A stretch of DNA of 6,720 nt from an uncultured Erysipelotrichaceae bacterium (GTDB taxonomy: Bacteria > Bacillota_I > Bacilli_A > RFN20 > CAG-288), in assembly GCA_902771745.1 (NCBI GenBank), contig CACXYG010000078.1, forward strand, positions 1-6,720. The letters are read 5' to 3'. Below are positions 1 through 5,459 of the stretch, one piece after another. Both the position numbers and the translations under genes were made by a program. The notes under the pieces are model-generated. The model was given only the letters and a program-made list of their open reading frames with translations. It did not search any database and had not been told where the DNA came from. The stretch's first letter is position 1. Every line of letters begins with the position of its first letter.

Positions 1-363
1 GTCTTATTCACCCTCAATGAAAAGGACTACATCGTCCTTGCTACCTTAAAGAACTGCTTCCAGGGTGGTATGAGAGGTAAGATCCAGATGGGTACTGCCT
101 GGTGGTTCAACGATCATTTCGATGGCATGGATGCTCAGATGAAGAAGTTATCTGATGATGGTCTCATCTCTTGCTTCATCGGTATGCTTACTGACTCCAG
201 ATCCTTCTTAAGCTATCCAAGACACGATTACTTCAGAAGAGAAATGTGCAACTTCTTAGCTAACCTTGTCTTAGCTGGCAGATATCCAGATGATGAAGAA
301 ACCTTAGGCAAGATTGTTGAAGATATCTCTTACAACAACGCCTTAAAGTACTTCCAGAGATAA
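1..363 (+). CDS. uxaC: Uronate isomerase (glucuronate isomerase), C-terminal part, 5' truncated by window edge
   Basis: UxaC interconverts D-glucuronate/D-fructuronate and D-galacturonate/D-tagaturonate in the cytoplasm, the first step of hexuronate catabolism. The frame is open from base 1, so the in-frame ATG at 70 is internal and the gene begins upstream of the window. About 120 codons are visible, roughly the last quarter of a family that is usually about 465-470 residues. The signature is very clear: a GTAWWFNDHFDGMDAQM block, then GMLTDSRSFLSYPRHDYFRR, then a PDDEE...VEDISYNNALKYF tail, all matching the conserved C-terminal region of UxaC from memory. It stops at TAA 361-363 just before a terminator, so it is the last gene of its transcript. 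It converges with the pectin methylesterase gene, which fits a pectin/galacturonate degradation locus. No defect is seen in the visible part. Confidence 0.95.
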   Translation, partial: VLFTLNEKDYIVLATLKNCFQGGMRGKIQMGTAWWFNDHFDGMDAQMKKLSDDGLISCFIGMLTDSRSFLSYPRHDYFRREMCNFLANLVLAGRYPDDEETLGKIVEDISYNNALKYFQR

Positions 364-375
364 ACTAACTCATAT

Positions 376-412
376 AAAAAGCCCGCAGGTCATAGTTACT
401 AGCGGGCTTTTT
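376..412. terminator. Bidirectional rho-independent terminator between convergent genes
   Basis: An 11-bp perfect inverted repeat pairs AAAAAGCCCGC (376-386) with GCGGGCTTTTT (402-412) around a 15-nt loop. The GC-rich core of six pairs is followed by a T run on the plus strand (408-413). The A run at 376-380 becomes a T run when read on the minus strand. It lies 12 bp after the uxaC stop and 6 bp beyond the esterase stop, so it can end both transcripts. Confidence 0.9.
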
Positions 413-418
413 TATCGA

Positions 419-1387
419 TTACATGATGCTTTTTCTAAGTTCCAACACCGCATCAGTGTAAAAACTTGGAAGTTCAGAACCCAGTTTGTTATAAGTCCAG
501 TAGACGCGGGTCTCACATCTTGGATATTCTTCAAAACGAGCCGTGCGAACTCTGTTGACGTTCGACCAGTCAGCAAAGCCTAAAGGGCTGATATGACTGT
601 CATACTGGCAATGGGCAAAGACGGCTTTACCATAATCACGCCATGGTCTAGCAAGATAGATAGAATGATCCATGACCCCTTCTTCTTTTAAGAAACTGCA
701 CTGGTAGAAGAGATAACCAAAAGTATCTTTTAAGGAGTGGGAAGGTGCGACAACATAAGTCTCACCGCGGACGTCATTGAGAGTGACAAGCTGACAATTA
801 TCAAAGATAGCACGACCAGCGCCAAAGATGAAATCTACCGTTCCTTCAATGCGACATTCCGAGAAACAATTTGTAGCATTGCCATCAAAGTATCTCTCGT
901 CTTGAGGAAGGAAATCGATATATCTGGTGCATAAGTCATCCGGTAATGGGCCGACAAATAGGGTGTCTTGAGTGGAGACGAAATGACAACGGATAAAGAT
1001 GTTATCATCCCCATAGACACCAACGGCAACTTCTTGACCTTTGACTTCTGGTTCTTTGGAAATGTTGGCGACTTGAAGATTGATGAAGATATTATGAGAA
1101 CCGGTGACTTTTAAGGCAGCGGTCTTCCAGGTGGTAAGTTCATTACCCTCGTTATCTAACATGTTTGCGTAGAGAGTGGAATCTAATTCATAACAATCAT
1201 CTGAGATGATACGGAAATAATCAAAGTTGAATTTGATGTTGGCAATCTCGTTACCTTTTCCTTTTATATATATAGTATAGGGAGTCTTGGGATTGTTAAC
1301 TCGTAGGGTCGTACAAAGAGCGATGAGTTCTTTATAGGAAGAGACGGTAAATTCTTTGCTGTTTTCAAAATAGGATAAGGAAATCAT
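419..1387 (-). CDS. Pectin methylesterase (carbohydrate esterase family 8), apparently cytoplasmic
   Basis: Predicted to hydrolyse methyl esters of galacturonate residues in pectin fragments, releasing methanol and making them accessible to hydrolases. It has 322 residues and the parallel beta-helix family motifs in order: GQEVAVGV (oxyanion glutamine Q118), QDTLF (Q140, D141), GTVDFIFG (D185) and LARPW (R247, W249). Both catalytic aspartates and the arginine known from characterised CE8 enzymes are present, so it should be active. D141 and D185 are 44 residues apart, wider than the about 21 I recall for the Erwinia enzyme. The extra segment (about 145-170) resembles the longer loop of other Firmicute members. 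There is no hydrophobic N-terminal segment: the protein starts MISLSYFENSKEF, so it probably acts on imported oligosaccharides. An AGGGGG ribosome site (1399-1394 on this strand) precedes ATG 1387 by 6 nt. TAA ends it at 419. It is divergent from the sugar isomerase and convergent with uxaC. Confidence 0.9.
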   Translation of the reverse strand: MISLSYFENSKEFTVSSYKELIALCTTLRVNNPKTPYTIYIKGKGNEIANIKFNFDYFRIISDDCYELDSTLYANMLDNEGNELTTWKTAALKVTGSHNIFINLQVANISKEPEVKGQEVAVGVYGDDNIFIRCHFVSTQDTLFVGPLPDDLCTRYIDFLPQDERYFDGNATNCFSECRIEGTVDFIFGAGRAIFDNCQLVTLNDVRGETYVVAPSHSLKDTFGYLFYQCSFLKEEGVMDHSIYLARPWRDYGKAVFAHCQYDSHISPLGFADWSNVNRVRTARFEEYPRCETRVYWTYNKLGSELPSFYTDAVLELRKSIM

Positions 1388-1444
1388 ATACTACCCCCTT
1401 TATTTATCCATATTATTATAATGAGGAAGAAGGAGAAAAATATA
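1388..1444. promoter_or_regulatory. Divergent promoter region between esterase and sugar isomerase genes
   Basis: This 57-bp AT-rich gap must serve the start of two divergent genes unless either is read from further away. It contains ATTATAAT at 1415-1422, an 8-bp perfect palindrome that gives a consensus TATAAT -10 box on the plus strand (1417-1422) and another on the minus strand (1420-1415). No good -35 hexamer stands 16-18 bp from either. The plus-strand leader would be very short, with a start near 1429 and the ribosome site at 1431. The promoter call is therefore tentative. Confidence 0.35.
1431..1435 (+). promoter_or_regulatory. Ribosome binding site fixing the sugar isomerase start at 1445
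   Basis: AGGAG at 1431-1435 lies 9 nt before ATG 1445. The in-frame ATG at 1421 has only AT-rich sequence upstream and the ribosome site falls inside its reading frame, so 1445 is the better start. The family alignment remembered for this fold also begins near MEIKIGVR. Confidence 0.8.
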
Positions 1445-2272
1445 ATGGAAATCAAAATTGGTGTCAGAGCACACGATTTATCGGAAAAACAAACGCCGGA
1501 ACAATTAGCGGACGTAGTCGCTTGTTATGGATTTGAGAATATCCAGCTGGTCTTCAATAAGGCTTTAAATGAATTCTCTTATGACGAGGACTTTGTTTTA
1601 AGAGTGAAGAAGAATTTAGATGCTAAGAATATCAAGGTCACCATGCTTGGCGCCTATTTCAACCCGGTTCACTCTCATCGTGATGTGGTGGAAAAAGGTA
1701 TTGAGAACTTCAAGGCCAACTTGAGAATCTCTCATTATTTTGATGGTGTTCCCTATGTCGGCAGTGAAACGGGTTCTTATAACGATTCTCCTTGGATCTA
1801 TGTTCCGAAGAATCGGACTGAAGAAGGTTATCAGGAGACCAAGAAAGTCTTTGTCGACTTAAAAGACTATGCGGAATCCATCTCTTCTAAGATGGCTATT
1901 GAATCCGCTTGGGGTCATGTCATCTATAGTTATCAACAGCAGGCTAGACTTCTTCAGGAACTCAACTCTGATAATGTTTATGCTACGGTTGATCTCTATA
2001 ACCTTTTATATGAAGGTAACTTTCAGCAAAGAGATGATATCTTTGAGGGTGCTTTAAAGACCTTAGGAAATAAGGTCAAGATTATCCATATCAAGGATGC
2101 TGATGTCATCGAAAATAAGTTAGTTCAACTAGCTCCTGGTGATGGTAAATTCCATTATGATTTCATGGTTGATTGCGTTAAGAAGTATGCTCCAGATGCC
2201 ACCTTGGTCTTTGAAGGCGTCAGAGCAAACAAGATTGAACAAGCGTTGAAACTTATTAAATCTCTGATTTAA
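1445..2272 (+). CDS. Sugar phosphate isomerase/epimerase-like protein (xylose isomerase-like TIM barrel, AP endonuclease 2 superfamily)
   Basis: This 275-residue protein belongs to the metal-dependent TIM-barrel superfamily that includes sugar isomerases, epimerases and IolE/IolI/Hyi-type enzymes. Beta-strand one reads MEIKIGVRAHDL. Likely metal ligands, at family-typical positions, are E153 in MAIESAWGH, D183 in ATVDLYNLL, H215 in VKIIHIKDAD and E257 in LVFEGV. The substrate-loop pattern LAPGDGKFHYDF (230-240) is also typical. No signal peptide is seen, so it is cytoplasmic. The exact substrate cannot be read from sequence. Beside uxaC and a pectin esterase, a uronate or other plant-sugar intermediate is plausible but is inference only. 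The start is 1445, not 1421, because AGGAG lies at 1431-1435. It ends at TAA 2270-2272, shortly before a strong terminator, so it looks monocistronic. Confidence 0.85.
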   Translation: MEIKIGVRAHDLSEKQTPEQLADVVACYGFENIQLVFNKALNEFSYDEDFVLRVKKNLDAKNIKVTMLGAYFNPVHSHRDVVEKGIENFKANLRISHYFDGVPYVGSETGSYNDSPWIYVPKNRTEEGYQETKKVFVDLKDYAESISSKMAIESAWGHVIYSYQQQARLLQELNSDNVYATVDLYNLLYEGNFQQRDDIFEGALKTLGNKVKIIHIKDADVIENKLVQLAPGDGKFHYDFMVDCVKKYAPDATLVFEGVRANKIEQALKLIKSLI

Positions 2273-2305
2273 GACAACTCAGCAAAAGCCAAAACTCAGC
2301 GATTT

Positions 2306-2339
2306 ATAGGGTGATTACTTAAAAGTCACCCTATTTTTT
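2306..2339 (+). terminator. Rho-independent terminator after the sugar isomerase gene
   Basis: A 9-bp perfect stem pairs ATAGGGTGA (2306-2314) with TCACCCTAT (2326-2334) around an 11-nt loop and runs straight into a six-T tract (2334-2339). It begins 34 bp after the isomerase stop and separates that gene from the transporter operon. Confidence 0.9.
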
Positions 2340-2397
2340 ATGCAGAGTACAGAGTGGATTTTGCAAGAAAATGTACGCCAGTTTAAATATTCCATAG

Positions 2398-2426
2398 TTG
2401 TTTTTGCAATGTAAAAATAAGATAAC
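2398..2426 (+). promoter_or_regulatory. Candidate upstream promoter (P1) of the transporter operon
   Basis: TTGTTT at 2398-2403 and GATAAC at 2421-2426 are separated by 17 bp. Each hexamer is imperfect (3/6 and 4/6 matches to the housekeeping sigma consensus). The predicted start near 2433 falls inside the palindrome 2426-2437, which is where a repressor operator would be expected. The resulting leader would be about 160 nt. Confidence 0.4.
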
Positions 2427-2437
2427 TTGTATACAAG
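2426..2437. promoter_or_regulatory. 12-bp perfect palindrome, candidate GntR-family operator
   Basis: CTTGTATACAAG reads identically on both strands. The GT-N-AC core (here TTGTATACAA) is the type of site known for GntR/FadR-type repressors, a group that includes hexuronate regulators. It abuts the -10 box and covers the predicted start of candidate promoter P1, so binding should block transcription. No regulator gene lies in the window, and the assignment to a family is inference. Confidence 0.55.
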
Positions 2438-2503
2438 GAAGAACTATGTCAAGAGGAAATTAAAAATGTTTACATAACTAAAAAGCCGATAATTAAGGGC
2501 AAA

Positions 2504-2510
2504 AAGGAGG
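2504..2510 (+). promoter_or_regulatory. Orphan Shine-Dalgarno sequence without a standard start codon
   Basis: AAGGAGG here is as strong as the sites used by the permease genes, yet no ATG, GTG or TTG occurs at a useful distance. An ATT sits 6 nt downstream at 2517 and opens a 20-codon frame ending at TAA 2577-2579. That frame is in phase with the membrane protein at 2592. This may be a relic of an earlier start, a ribosome standby site, or chance in purine-rich DNA. No peptide is claimed. Confidence 0.4.
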
Positions 2511-2547
2511 AACTTAATTATAGAAGAAAACAAAAATCAGGGTCATG

Positions 2548-2556
2548 TGGTACAAT
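2548..2556 (+). promoter_or_regulatory. Candidate proximal promoter (P2), extended -10 type
   Basis: TGG then TACAAT (2551-2556) forms an extended -10 element (TGN-TATAAT with one mismatch). No good -35 box is seen around 2528-2533, which extended -10 promoters can tolerate. The predicted start near 2562-2563 lies inside the cre match and would leave a leader of about 30 nt before ATG 2592. Confidence 0.4.
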
Positions 2557-2558
2557 AT

Positions 2559-2573
2559 ATGCAAGCGGTTACA
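2559..2573 (+). promoter_or_regulatory. Catabolite-responsive element (cre), predicted CcpA site
   Basis: ATGCAAGCGGTTACA matches every fixed position of the published consensus WTGNAANCGNWNNCW. It has the TG..AA-N-CG-N-TT..CA symmetry typical of LacI/GalR-family operators. Placed directly over the predicted start of promoter P2, it should repress the transporter operon when preferred sugars are present. A local LacI-type regulator could bind it instead. Confidence 0.65.
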
Positions 2574-2591
2574 GCATAAAACGTTTTTGCA

Positions 2592-3428
2592 ATGAAATTT
2601 AACAAAAAAAGTTATGAAGCATTCGACCTCTTCATCTTCACTCTCATCGCTTGTGTAGTGGAAGGCCTAAACGTCTTCGTGTTCAACATGATGACGATTA
2701 AAATTGGTGAATTCTACTTCAACCAAATCTACACGCTCTCGTTTGCTGCACTGTTAGGAATGATTGCAATATTCCGCTGGAACGCTCACGGACTGATCGT
2801 CGCTCCGTTAGCTGGACTTACCTCCGTGCTGGTCAGATTCTCCTTACACCAAGAAGTAAGCGTGAATCTCTGGTTGGCATTCTCGGTAGGTTACTTCGCA
2901 CTCGCTGTCTGTCTCTTATTTTTCCATAAAAGAGACAAAACAGAACTTCGCAAAGACAAGGGCATGATGATCTTCTACTACTTCGCAGGCTATCTCTCCT
3001 TAGAAGTGGTCAGAGCTCTCTGCCAAATCGGTGTAGCAAACTATTGGGTCTTGCTGCTCGATTATGTCGCCTTCGACTTGATCAATATCGTCTTCAGCTT
3101 CTTGGTATTCCTCATCGCACTCAAACAAGACAGTCTGATTGTCGATATGAACCTCTATTTGGAACATCTCCATGACATCACGGAAAAGCTAGGGGGTCAA
3201 GATGTTGTCAGCAGGAATATCAACATCAATGTCGAAGAACTTGCAGAAGCCGACGAAATCAATGAGGCTGCCATCCTGGATGGTGGCACATTGAGCAGGG
3301 AAGATCTGAAGATGATGGAAGCCTACAGACGAAAATTCGAACACAGAGAAAGTAAGTACGATAGGGAAAATGAAGAATTGGAATCCTATCGAAAAGAAAA
3401 GGAGGCAGCAACACATGGCCGTCGCTAA
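2592..3428 (+). CDS. Unrecognised six-helix membrane protein with charged cytoplasmic tail, first gene of the transporter operon
   Basis: I cannot assign this 278-residue protein to a named family. Residues 1-178 carry about six hydrophobic segments: roughly 11-35, 43-62, 66-83, 92-111, 124-147 and 151-177. The loops at 112-123 (HKRDKTELRKDK) are positive and so probably cytoplasmic. Residues 178-278 are hydrophilic and strongly charged. They include a Glu/Asp-rich stretch (215-228) and a likely coiled coil (about 235-272). The compact six-helix core recalls substrate-binding S components of ECF transporters, but no diagnostic motif supports that. The start ATG 2592 has no ribosome site. An in-frame TAA at 2577-2579 rules out a longer protein, and no later ATG is better. 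The 3' end overlaps the permease gene by 14 bp and contains that gene's ribosome site, so the two are probably translationally coupled. A role as an accessory or regulatory subunit of the sugar transporter is inference from position. Confidence 0.75.
   Translation: MKFNKKSYEAFDLFIFTLIACVVEGLNVFVFNMMTIKIGEFYFNQIYTLSFAALLGMIAIFRWNAHGLIVAPLAGLTSVLVRFSLHQEVSVNLWLAFSVGYFALAVCLLFFHKRDKTELRKDKGMMIFYYFAGYLSLEVVRALCQIGVANYWVLLLDYVAFDLINIVFSFLVFLIALKQDSLIVDMNLYLEHLHDITEKLGGQDVVSRNININVEELAEADEINEAAILDGGTLSREDLKMMEAYRRKFEHRESKYDRENEELESYRKEKEAATHGRR
3401..3405 (+). promoter_or_regulatory. Ribosome binding site fixing the first permease start at 3415
   Basis: GGAGG lies 9 nt before ATG 3415 and inside the end of the membrane protein gene. 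The earlier in-frame ATG at 3370 has no such site and would add 15 charged residues, so 3415 is preferred. Confidence 0.85.
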
Positions 3429-4416
3429 ATCATTACCAAAAGCCACAGAAGAAGAAATTCAATCAATGGAACGTGGCTATTGGAGACAAAAATTCCATGA
3501 TATGTTAACCGATTGGAGACTCTACGTGATGTTCTTCCCACTCTTCTTCTTCCTCGTTGCGTGGAAATACTTCCCAATCGCATCTATGATCGTTTCCTTC
3601 AAGGATTTACAAATTGACTCTAGTTTCGGTGGTGGTGCATTCACCTCCGACTTTATCGGTTTCGATTCCTTCTTATACCTCTTTGGTAGAACGGAATTCT
3701 GGACTGCTTTCAGAAACACCTTTGCTTTATCCTTCTATGGCCTTCTCTTCGGTTTCCCATTCCCAATCATCTTGGCCTTGTTCTTCTCTGAAATCAGAAA
3801 TAAATGGTACAGAGCTGTTGTCCAGGTCTTCACCTACTTACCAAAGTTCATCTCTTTGGTTGTTATGACCACCATGGTCGGCATGTTATTACAGCCATCC
3901 ACTCAGTACTCTGAAGCTGGTGCTCTTGCCTTTATCTTTGAATCTATGGGTTCTGGCGATATCTTACATAACCCAGCAGCCTTCCGATCTATCTTCACCG
4001 TCTCCGGTATCTGGTCTGATGCAGGTTATGGTTCTATCGTCTACTTTGCAGCCATCTTAGGTATCTCACCGACGAACTATGAAGCGGCGAGAATCGACGG
4101 CGCAAATAAGATGCAACAGGTTAGATACGTCACCTTCCCAGGTATGGCGCCGACCTTAATCATCATGCTTATCTTGAAGATGGGTCAGCTTCTTACCATC
4201 GGTTATGAAAAAGTCTTCTTGTTACAAGGCTTCACTCAGGACTACACAACTTCTCAGACGGTTTCCACTTACGTCATCAACGTCATCATGAAACAGGCCA
4301 ATATGAATCAGGGTGTCGGTGCGGCAGCAGATATGTTCAACTCATTACTATCCATGTTGCTGGTCTTGGGTTCCAATAAGATCGCGAGAAAAGTCTCGAC
4401 GACGTCTCTCTTCTAG
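3415..4416 (+). CDS. Sugar ABC transporter permease, LplB family
   Basis: This is one of two pore subunits of a CUT1-type importer for oligosaccharides. It is a 333-residue integral membrane protein. Hydrophobic helices are seen near 36-60, 98-123, 136-159, 193-214, 244-265 and 306-320. LplB-type features include the opening LYVMFFPLFFFLVAWKYFP, the FWTAFRNTFALSFYGLLFGFP segment before helix two, and the EAA loop E223-A-A-R-I-D-G-A...P242, which docks to the ATPase. In Bacillus such permeases import rhamnogalacturonan or other complex oligosaccharides and share the MsmX ATPase, and no ATPase gene is visible here either. The start at 3415 is set by GGAGG 3401-3405. Its TAG stop (4414-4416) is embedded in the AGGAGG site of the next gene, so both are co-translated. 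Pectic substrate specificity is inferred from the neighbouring esterase and uxaC. Confidence 0.93.
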   Translation: MAVAKSLPKATEEEIQSMERGYWRQKFHDMLTDWRLYVMFFPLFFFLVAWKYFPIASMIVSFKDLQIDSSFGGGAFTSDFIGFDSFLYLFGRTEFWTAFRNTFALSFYGLLFGFPFPIILALFFSEIRNKWYRAVVQVFTYLPKFISLVVMTTMVGMLLQPSTQYSEAGALAFIFESMGSGDILHNPAAFRSIFTVSGIWSDAGYGSIVYFAAILGISPTNYEAARIDGANKMQQVRYVTFPGMAPTLIIMLILKMGQLLTIGYEKVFLLQGFTQDYTTSQTVSTYVINVIMKQANMNQGVGAAADMFNSLLSMLLVLGSNKIARKVSTTSLF

Positions 4417-4428
4417 GAGGTTAACGAA

Positions 4429-5382
4429 ATGGCAGATAAAACTAACGCTAAAGGCCTCAAGAGAAACATCAAAGGCTCTTCCGGTTCCGCTAAATTAGAT
4501 ACTTCTGAATTAATCTTCAAAATTGTCGCTTACTTCTTCGTCTCCATCTTCGCGTTGATGTGTTTATACCCACTTGTCTACGCCCTCTCTGCTTCTATCT
4601 CCGCTGGTGCTGATGTCTTAGCCGGTAAGGTTCTCTTGTTCCCAATCGGCTTCCAACTCGACGCCTTCGCAAGTGTTATCAACAACAAGTTGTTCTGGAT
4701 CTCCTACTCCAACACCTTCTTCGTCACCTTGTATGGTACGGTCTACTGTATGGGTCTTTCCATCTTAGGCGGCTACGCCTTAAGTAAGAAGAGACTTGTC
4801 GGTCACTCCTTGTTCAACTTCTTACTCATCTTCACCATGTGGTTCTCCGCTGGTGTTATCCCGATGCATCTTAACTACCAGGCTACCAGATCCATCCTCA
4901 CTTCTATCGGTATCGTCGATCAGAAGTGGCTTATCGTCTTAGCCATGGGTATGTCCGCCTACAACGTCATCTTACTTAGAAACGCCTTCGAATCTGTTCC
5001 AAAGGAAATCGAAGAAGCCGCCACAGTCGATGGTGCCAACGACTTCCAGATTATGTCTAAAATCTATGTTCCAATGAGTAAGGCTACGGTTGCCACTGTT
5101 GGCTTATTCTACGGTATCTCTCGTTGGAATGGTTACTTCTGGGCCATGAAGGAAGTCGATAACGCCTATGATTTACCTCTTCAGGTTATCATTCAGACAC
5201 AAATCTCCGATATGCAGGAGCAAATGGCTGAAAATGGTGCTTCCTTGATCAATGGTACTTATGCCGCTCAATCTCTCATCTACGCCATGATTATCTTCGC
5301 AATCGTTCCAATTCTCATCATCTATCCATTCATTCAGAAATACTTCGCAGCTGGTGTCAACTTGGGCGGTGTCAAAGAGTAG
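4429..5382 (+). CDS. Sugar ABC transporter permease, YtcP family
   Basis: The second pore subunit of the importer, pairing with the LplB-like protein. It has 317 residues. After a polar N-terminus (1-27) come hydrophobic helices near 29-55, 90-117, 127-145, 166-185, 218-232 and 283-300. The EAA loop is clear (E195-E-A-A-T-V-D-G-A, P215). The C-terminal YPFIQKYFAAGVNLGGVKE is the typical ending of YtcP/UgpE-like members. AGGAGG at 4415-4420 stands 8 nt before the ATG and overlaps the previous stop codon, giving a 12-bp intergenic gap. The TAG stop is followed by 77 bp before the binding-protein gene. The gene is complete with no anomaly. Confidence 0.93.
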   Translation: MADKTNAKGLKRNIKGSSGSAKLDTSELIFKIVAYFFVSIFALMCLYPLVYALSASISAGADVLAGKVLLFPIGFQLDAFASVINNKLFWISYSNTFFVTLYGTVYCMGLSILGGYALSKKRLVGHSLFNFLLIFTMWFSAGVIPMHLNYQATRSILTSIGIVDQKWLIVLAMGMSAYNVILLRNAFESVPKEIEEAATVDGANDFQIMSKIYVPMSKATVATVGLFYGISRWNGYFWAMKEVDNAYDLPLQVIIQTQISDMQEQMAENGASLINGTYAAQSLIYAMIIFAIVPILIIYPFIQKYFAAGVNLGGVKE

Positions 5383-5404
5383 TTGTCAATTGTTGTTTAT
5401 AGTC

Positions 5405-5424
5405 GATACGGGACGATACGGGAC
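5405..5424 (+). repeat. Perfect tandem duplication of a 10-bp unit
   Basis: GATACGGGAC occurs twice head to tail at 5405-5414 and 5415-5424. The 10-bp period holds from 5404 to 5425. It lies in the 77-bp gap between the second permease and the binding-protein gene. At one helical turn per unit it could be paired operator half-sites or a slippage product. I see no terminator or convincing promoter in the gap. Confidence 0.85.
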
Positions 5425-5459
5425 GTTAATAAATGGATTACATAGGGGGAAAATTACAA

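Larger units (their letters stand above)
2273..2591. other. 319-bp gene-free control region ahead of the transporter operon
   Basis: No convincing gene lies here. In order it holds an AACTCAGC direct repeat (2276-2283 and 2293-2300), the terminator at 2306-2339, three TTTTGCAA copies (2359, 2402 and 2585, the last reaching into the next start codon), a candidate promoter with a perfect 12-bp palindrome (2398-2437), ATGT-TT-ACAT (2466-2475), an orphan AAGGAGG (2504-2510), a second candidate promoter (2548-2556) and a cre match (2559-2573). It is AT-rich compared with its flanks. I recognise no riboswitch class in it. Confidence 0.7.

Noticed and set aside
1421..1444. Earlier ATG for the sugar isomerase, adding residues MRKKEKNI
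   Set aside because: No ribosome site precedes it, and the AGGAG that fits ATG 1445 lies inside this extension.
2446..2477. Tiny frames (ATG at 2446, five codons; ATG at 2466, three codons) as leader peptides
   Set aside because: They are too short and have no amino-acid bias, attenuator hairpin or conservation evidence to support them.
2481..2510. Possible riboswitch or attenuator built on GCC...GGGC next to the AAGGAGG
   Set aside because: Pairing is only about three base pairs and no known riboswitch core motif is recognisable.
3370..3414. Earlier ATG for the LplB-like permease, adding 15 residues
   Set aside because: It lies deep in the membrane protein gene with no suitable ribosome site, while GGAGG at 3401-3405 fits ATG 3415.
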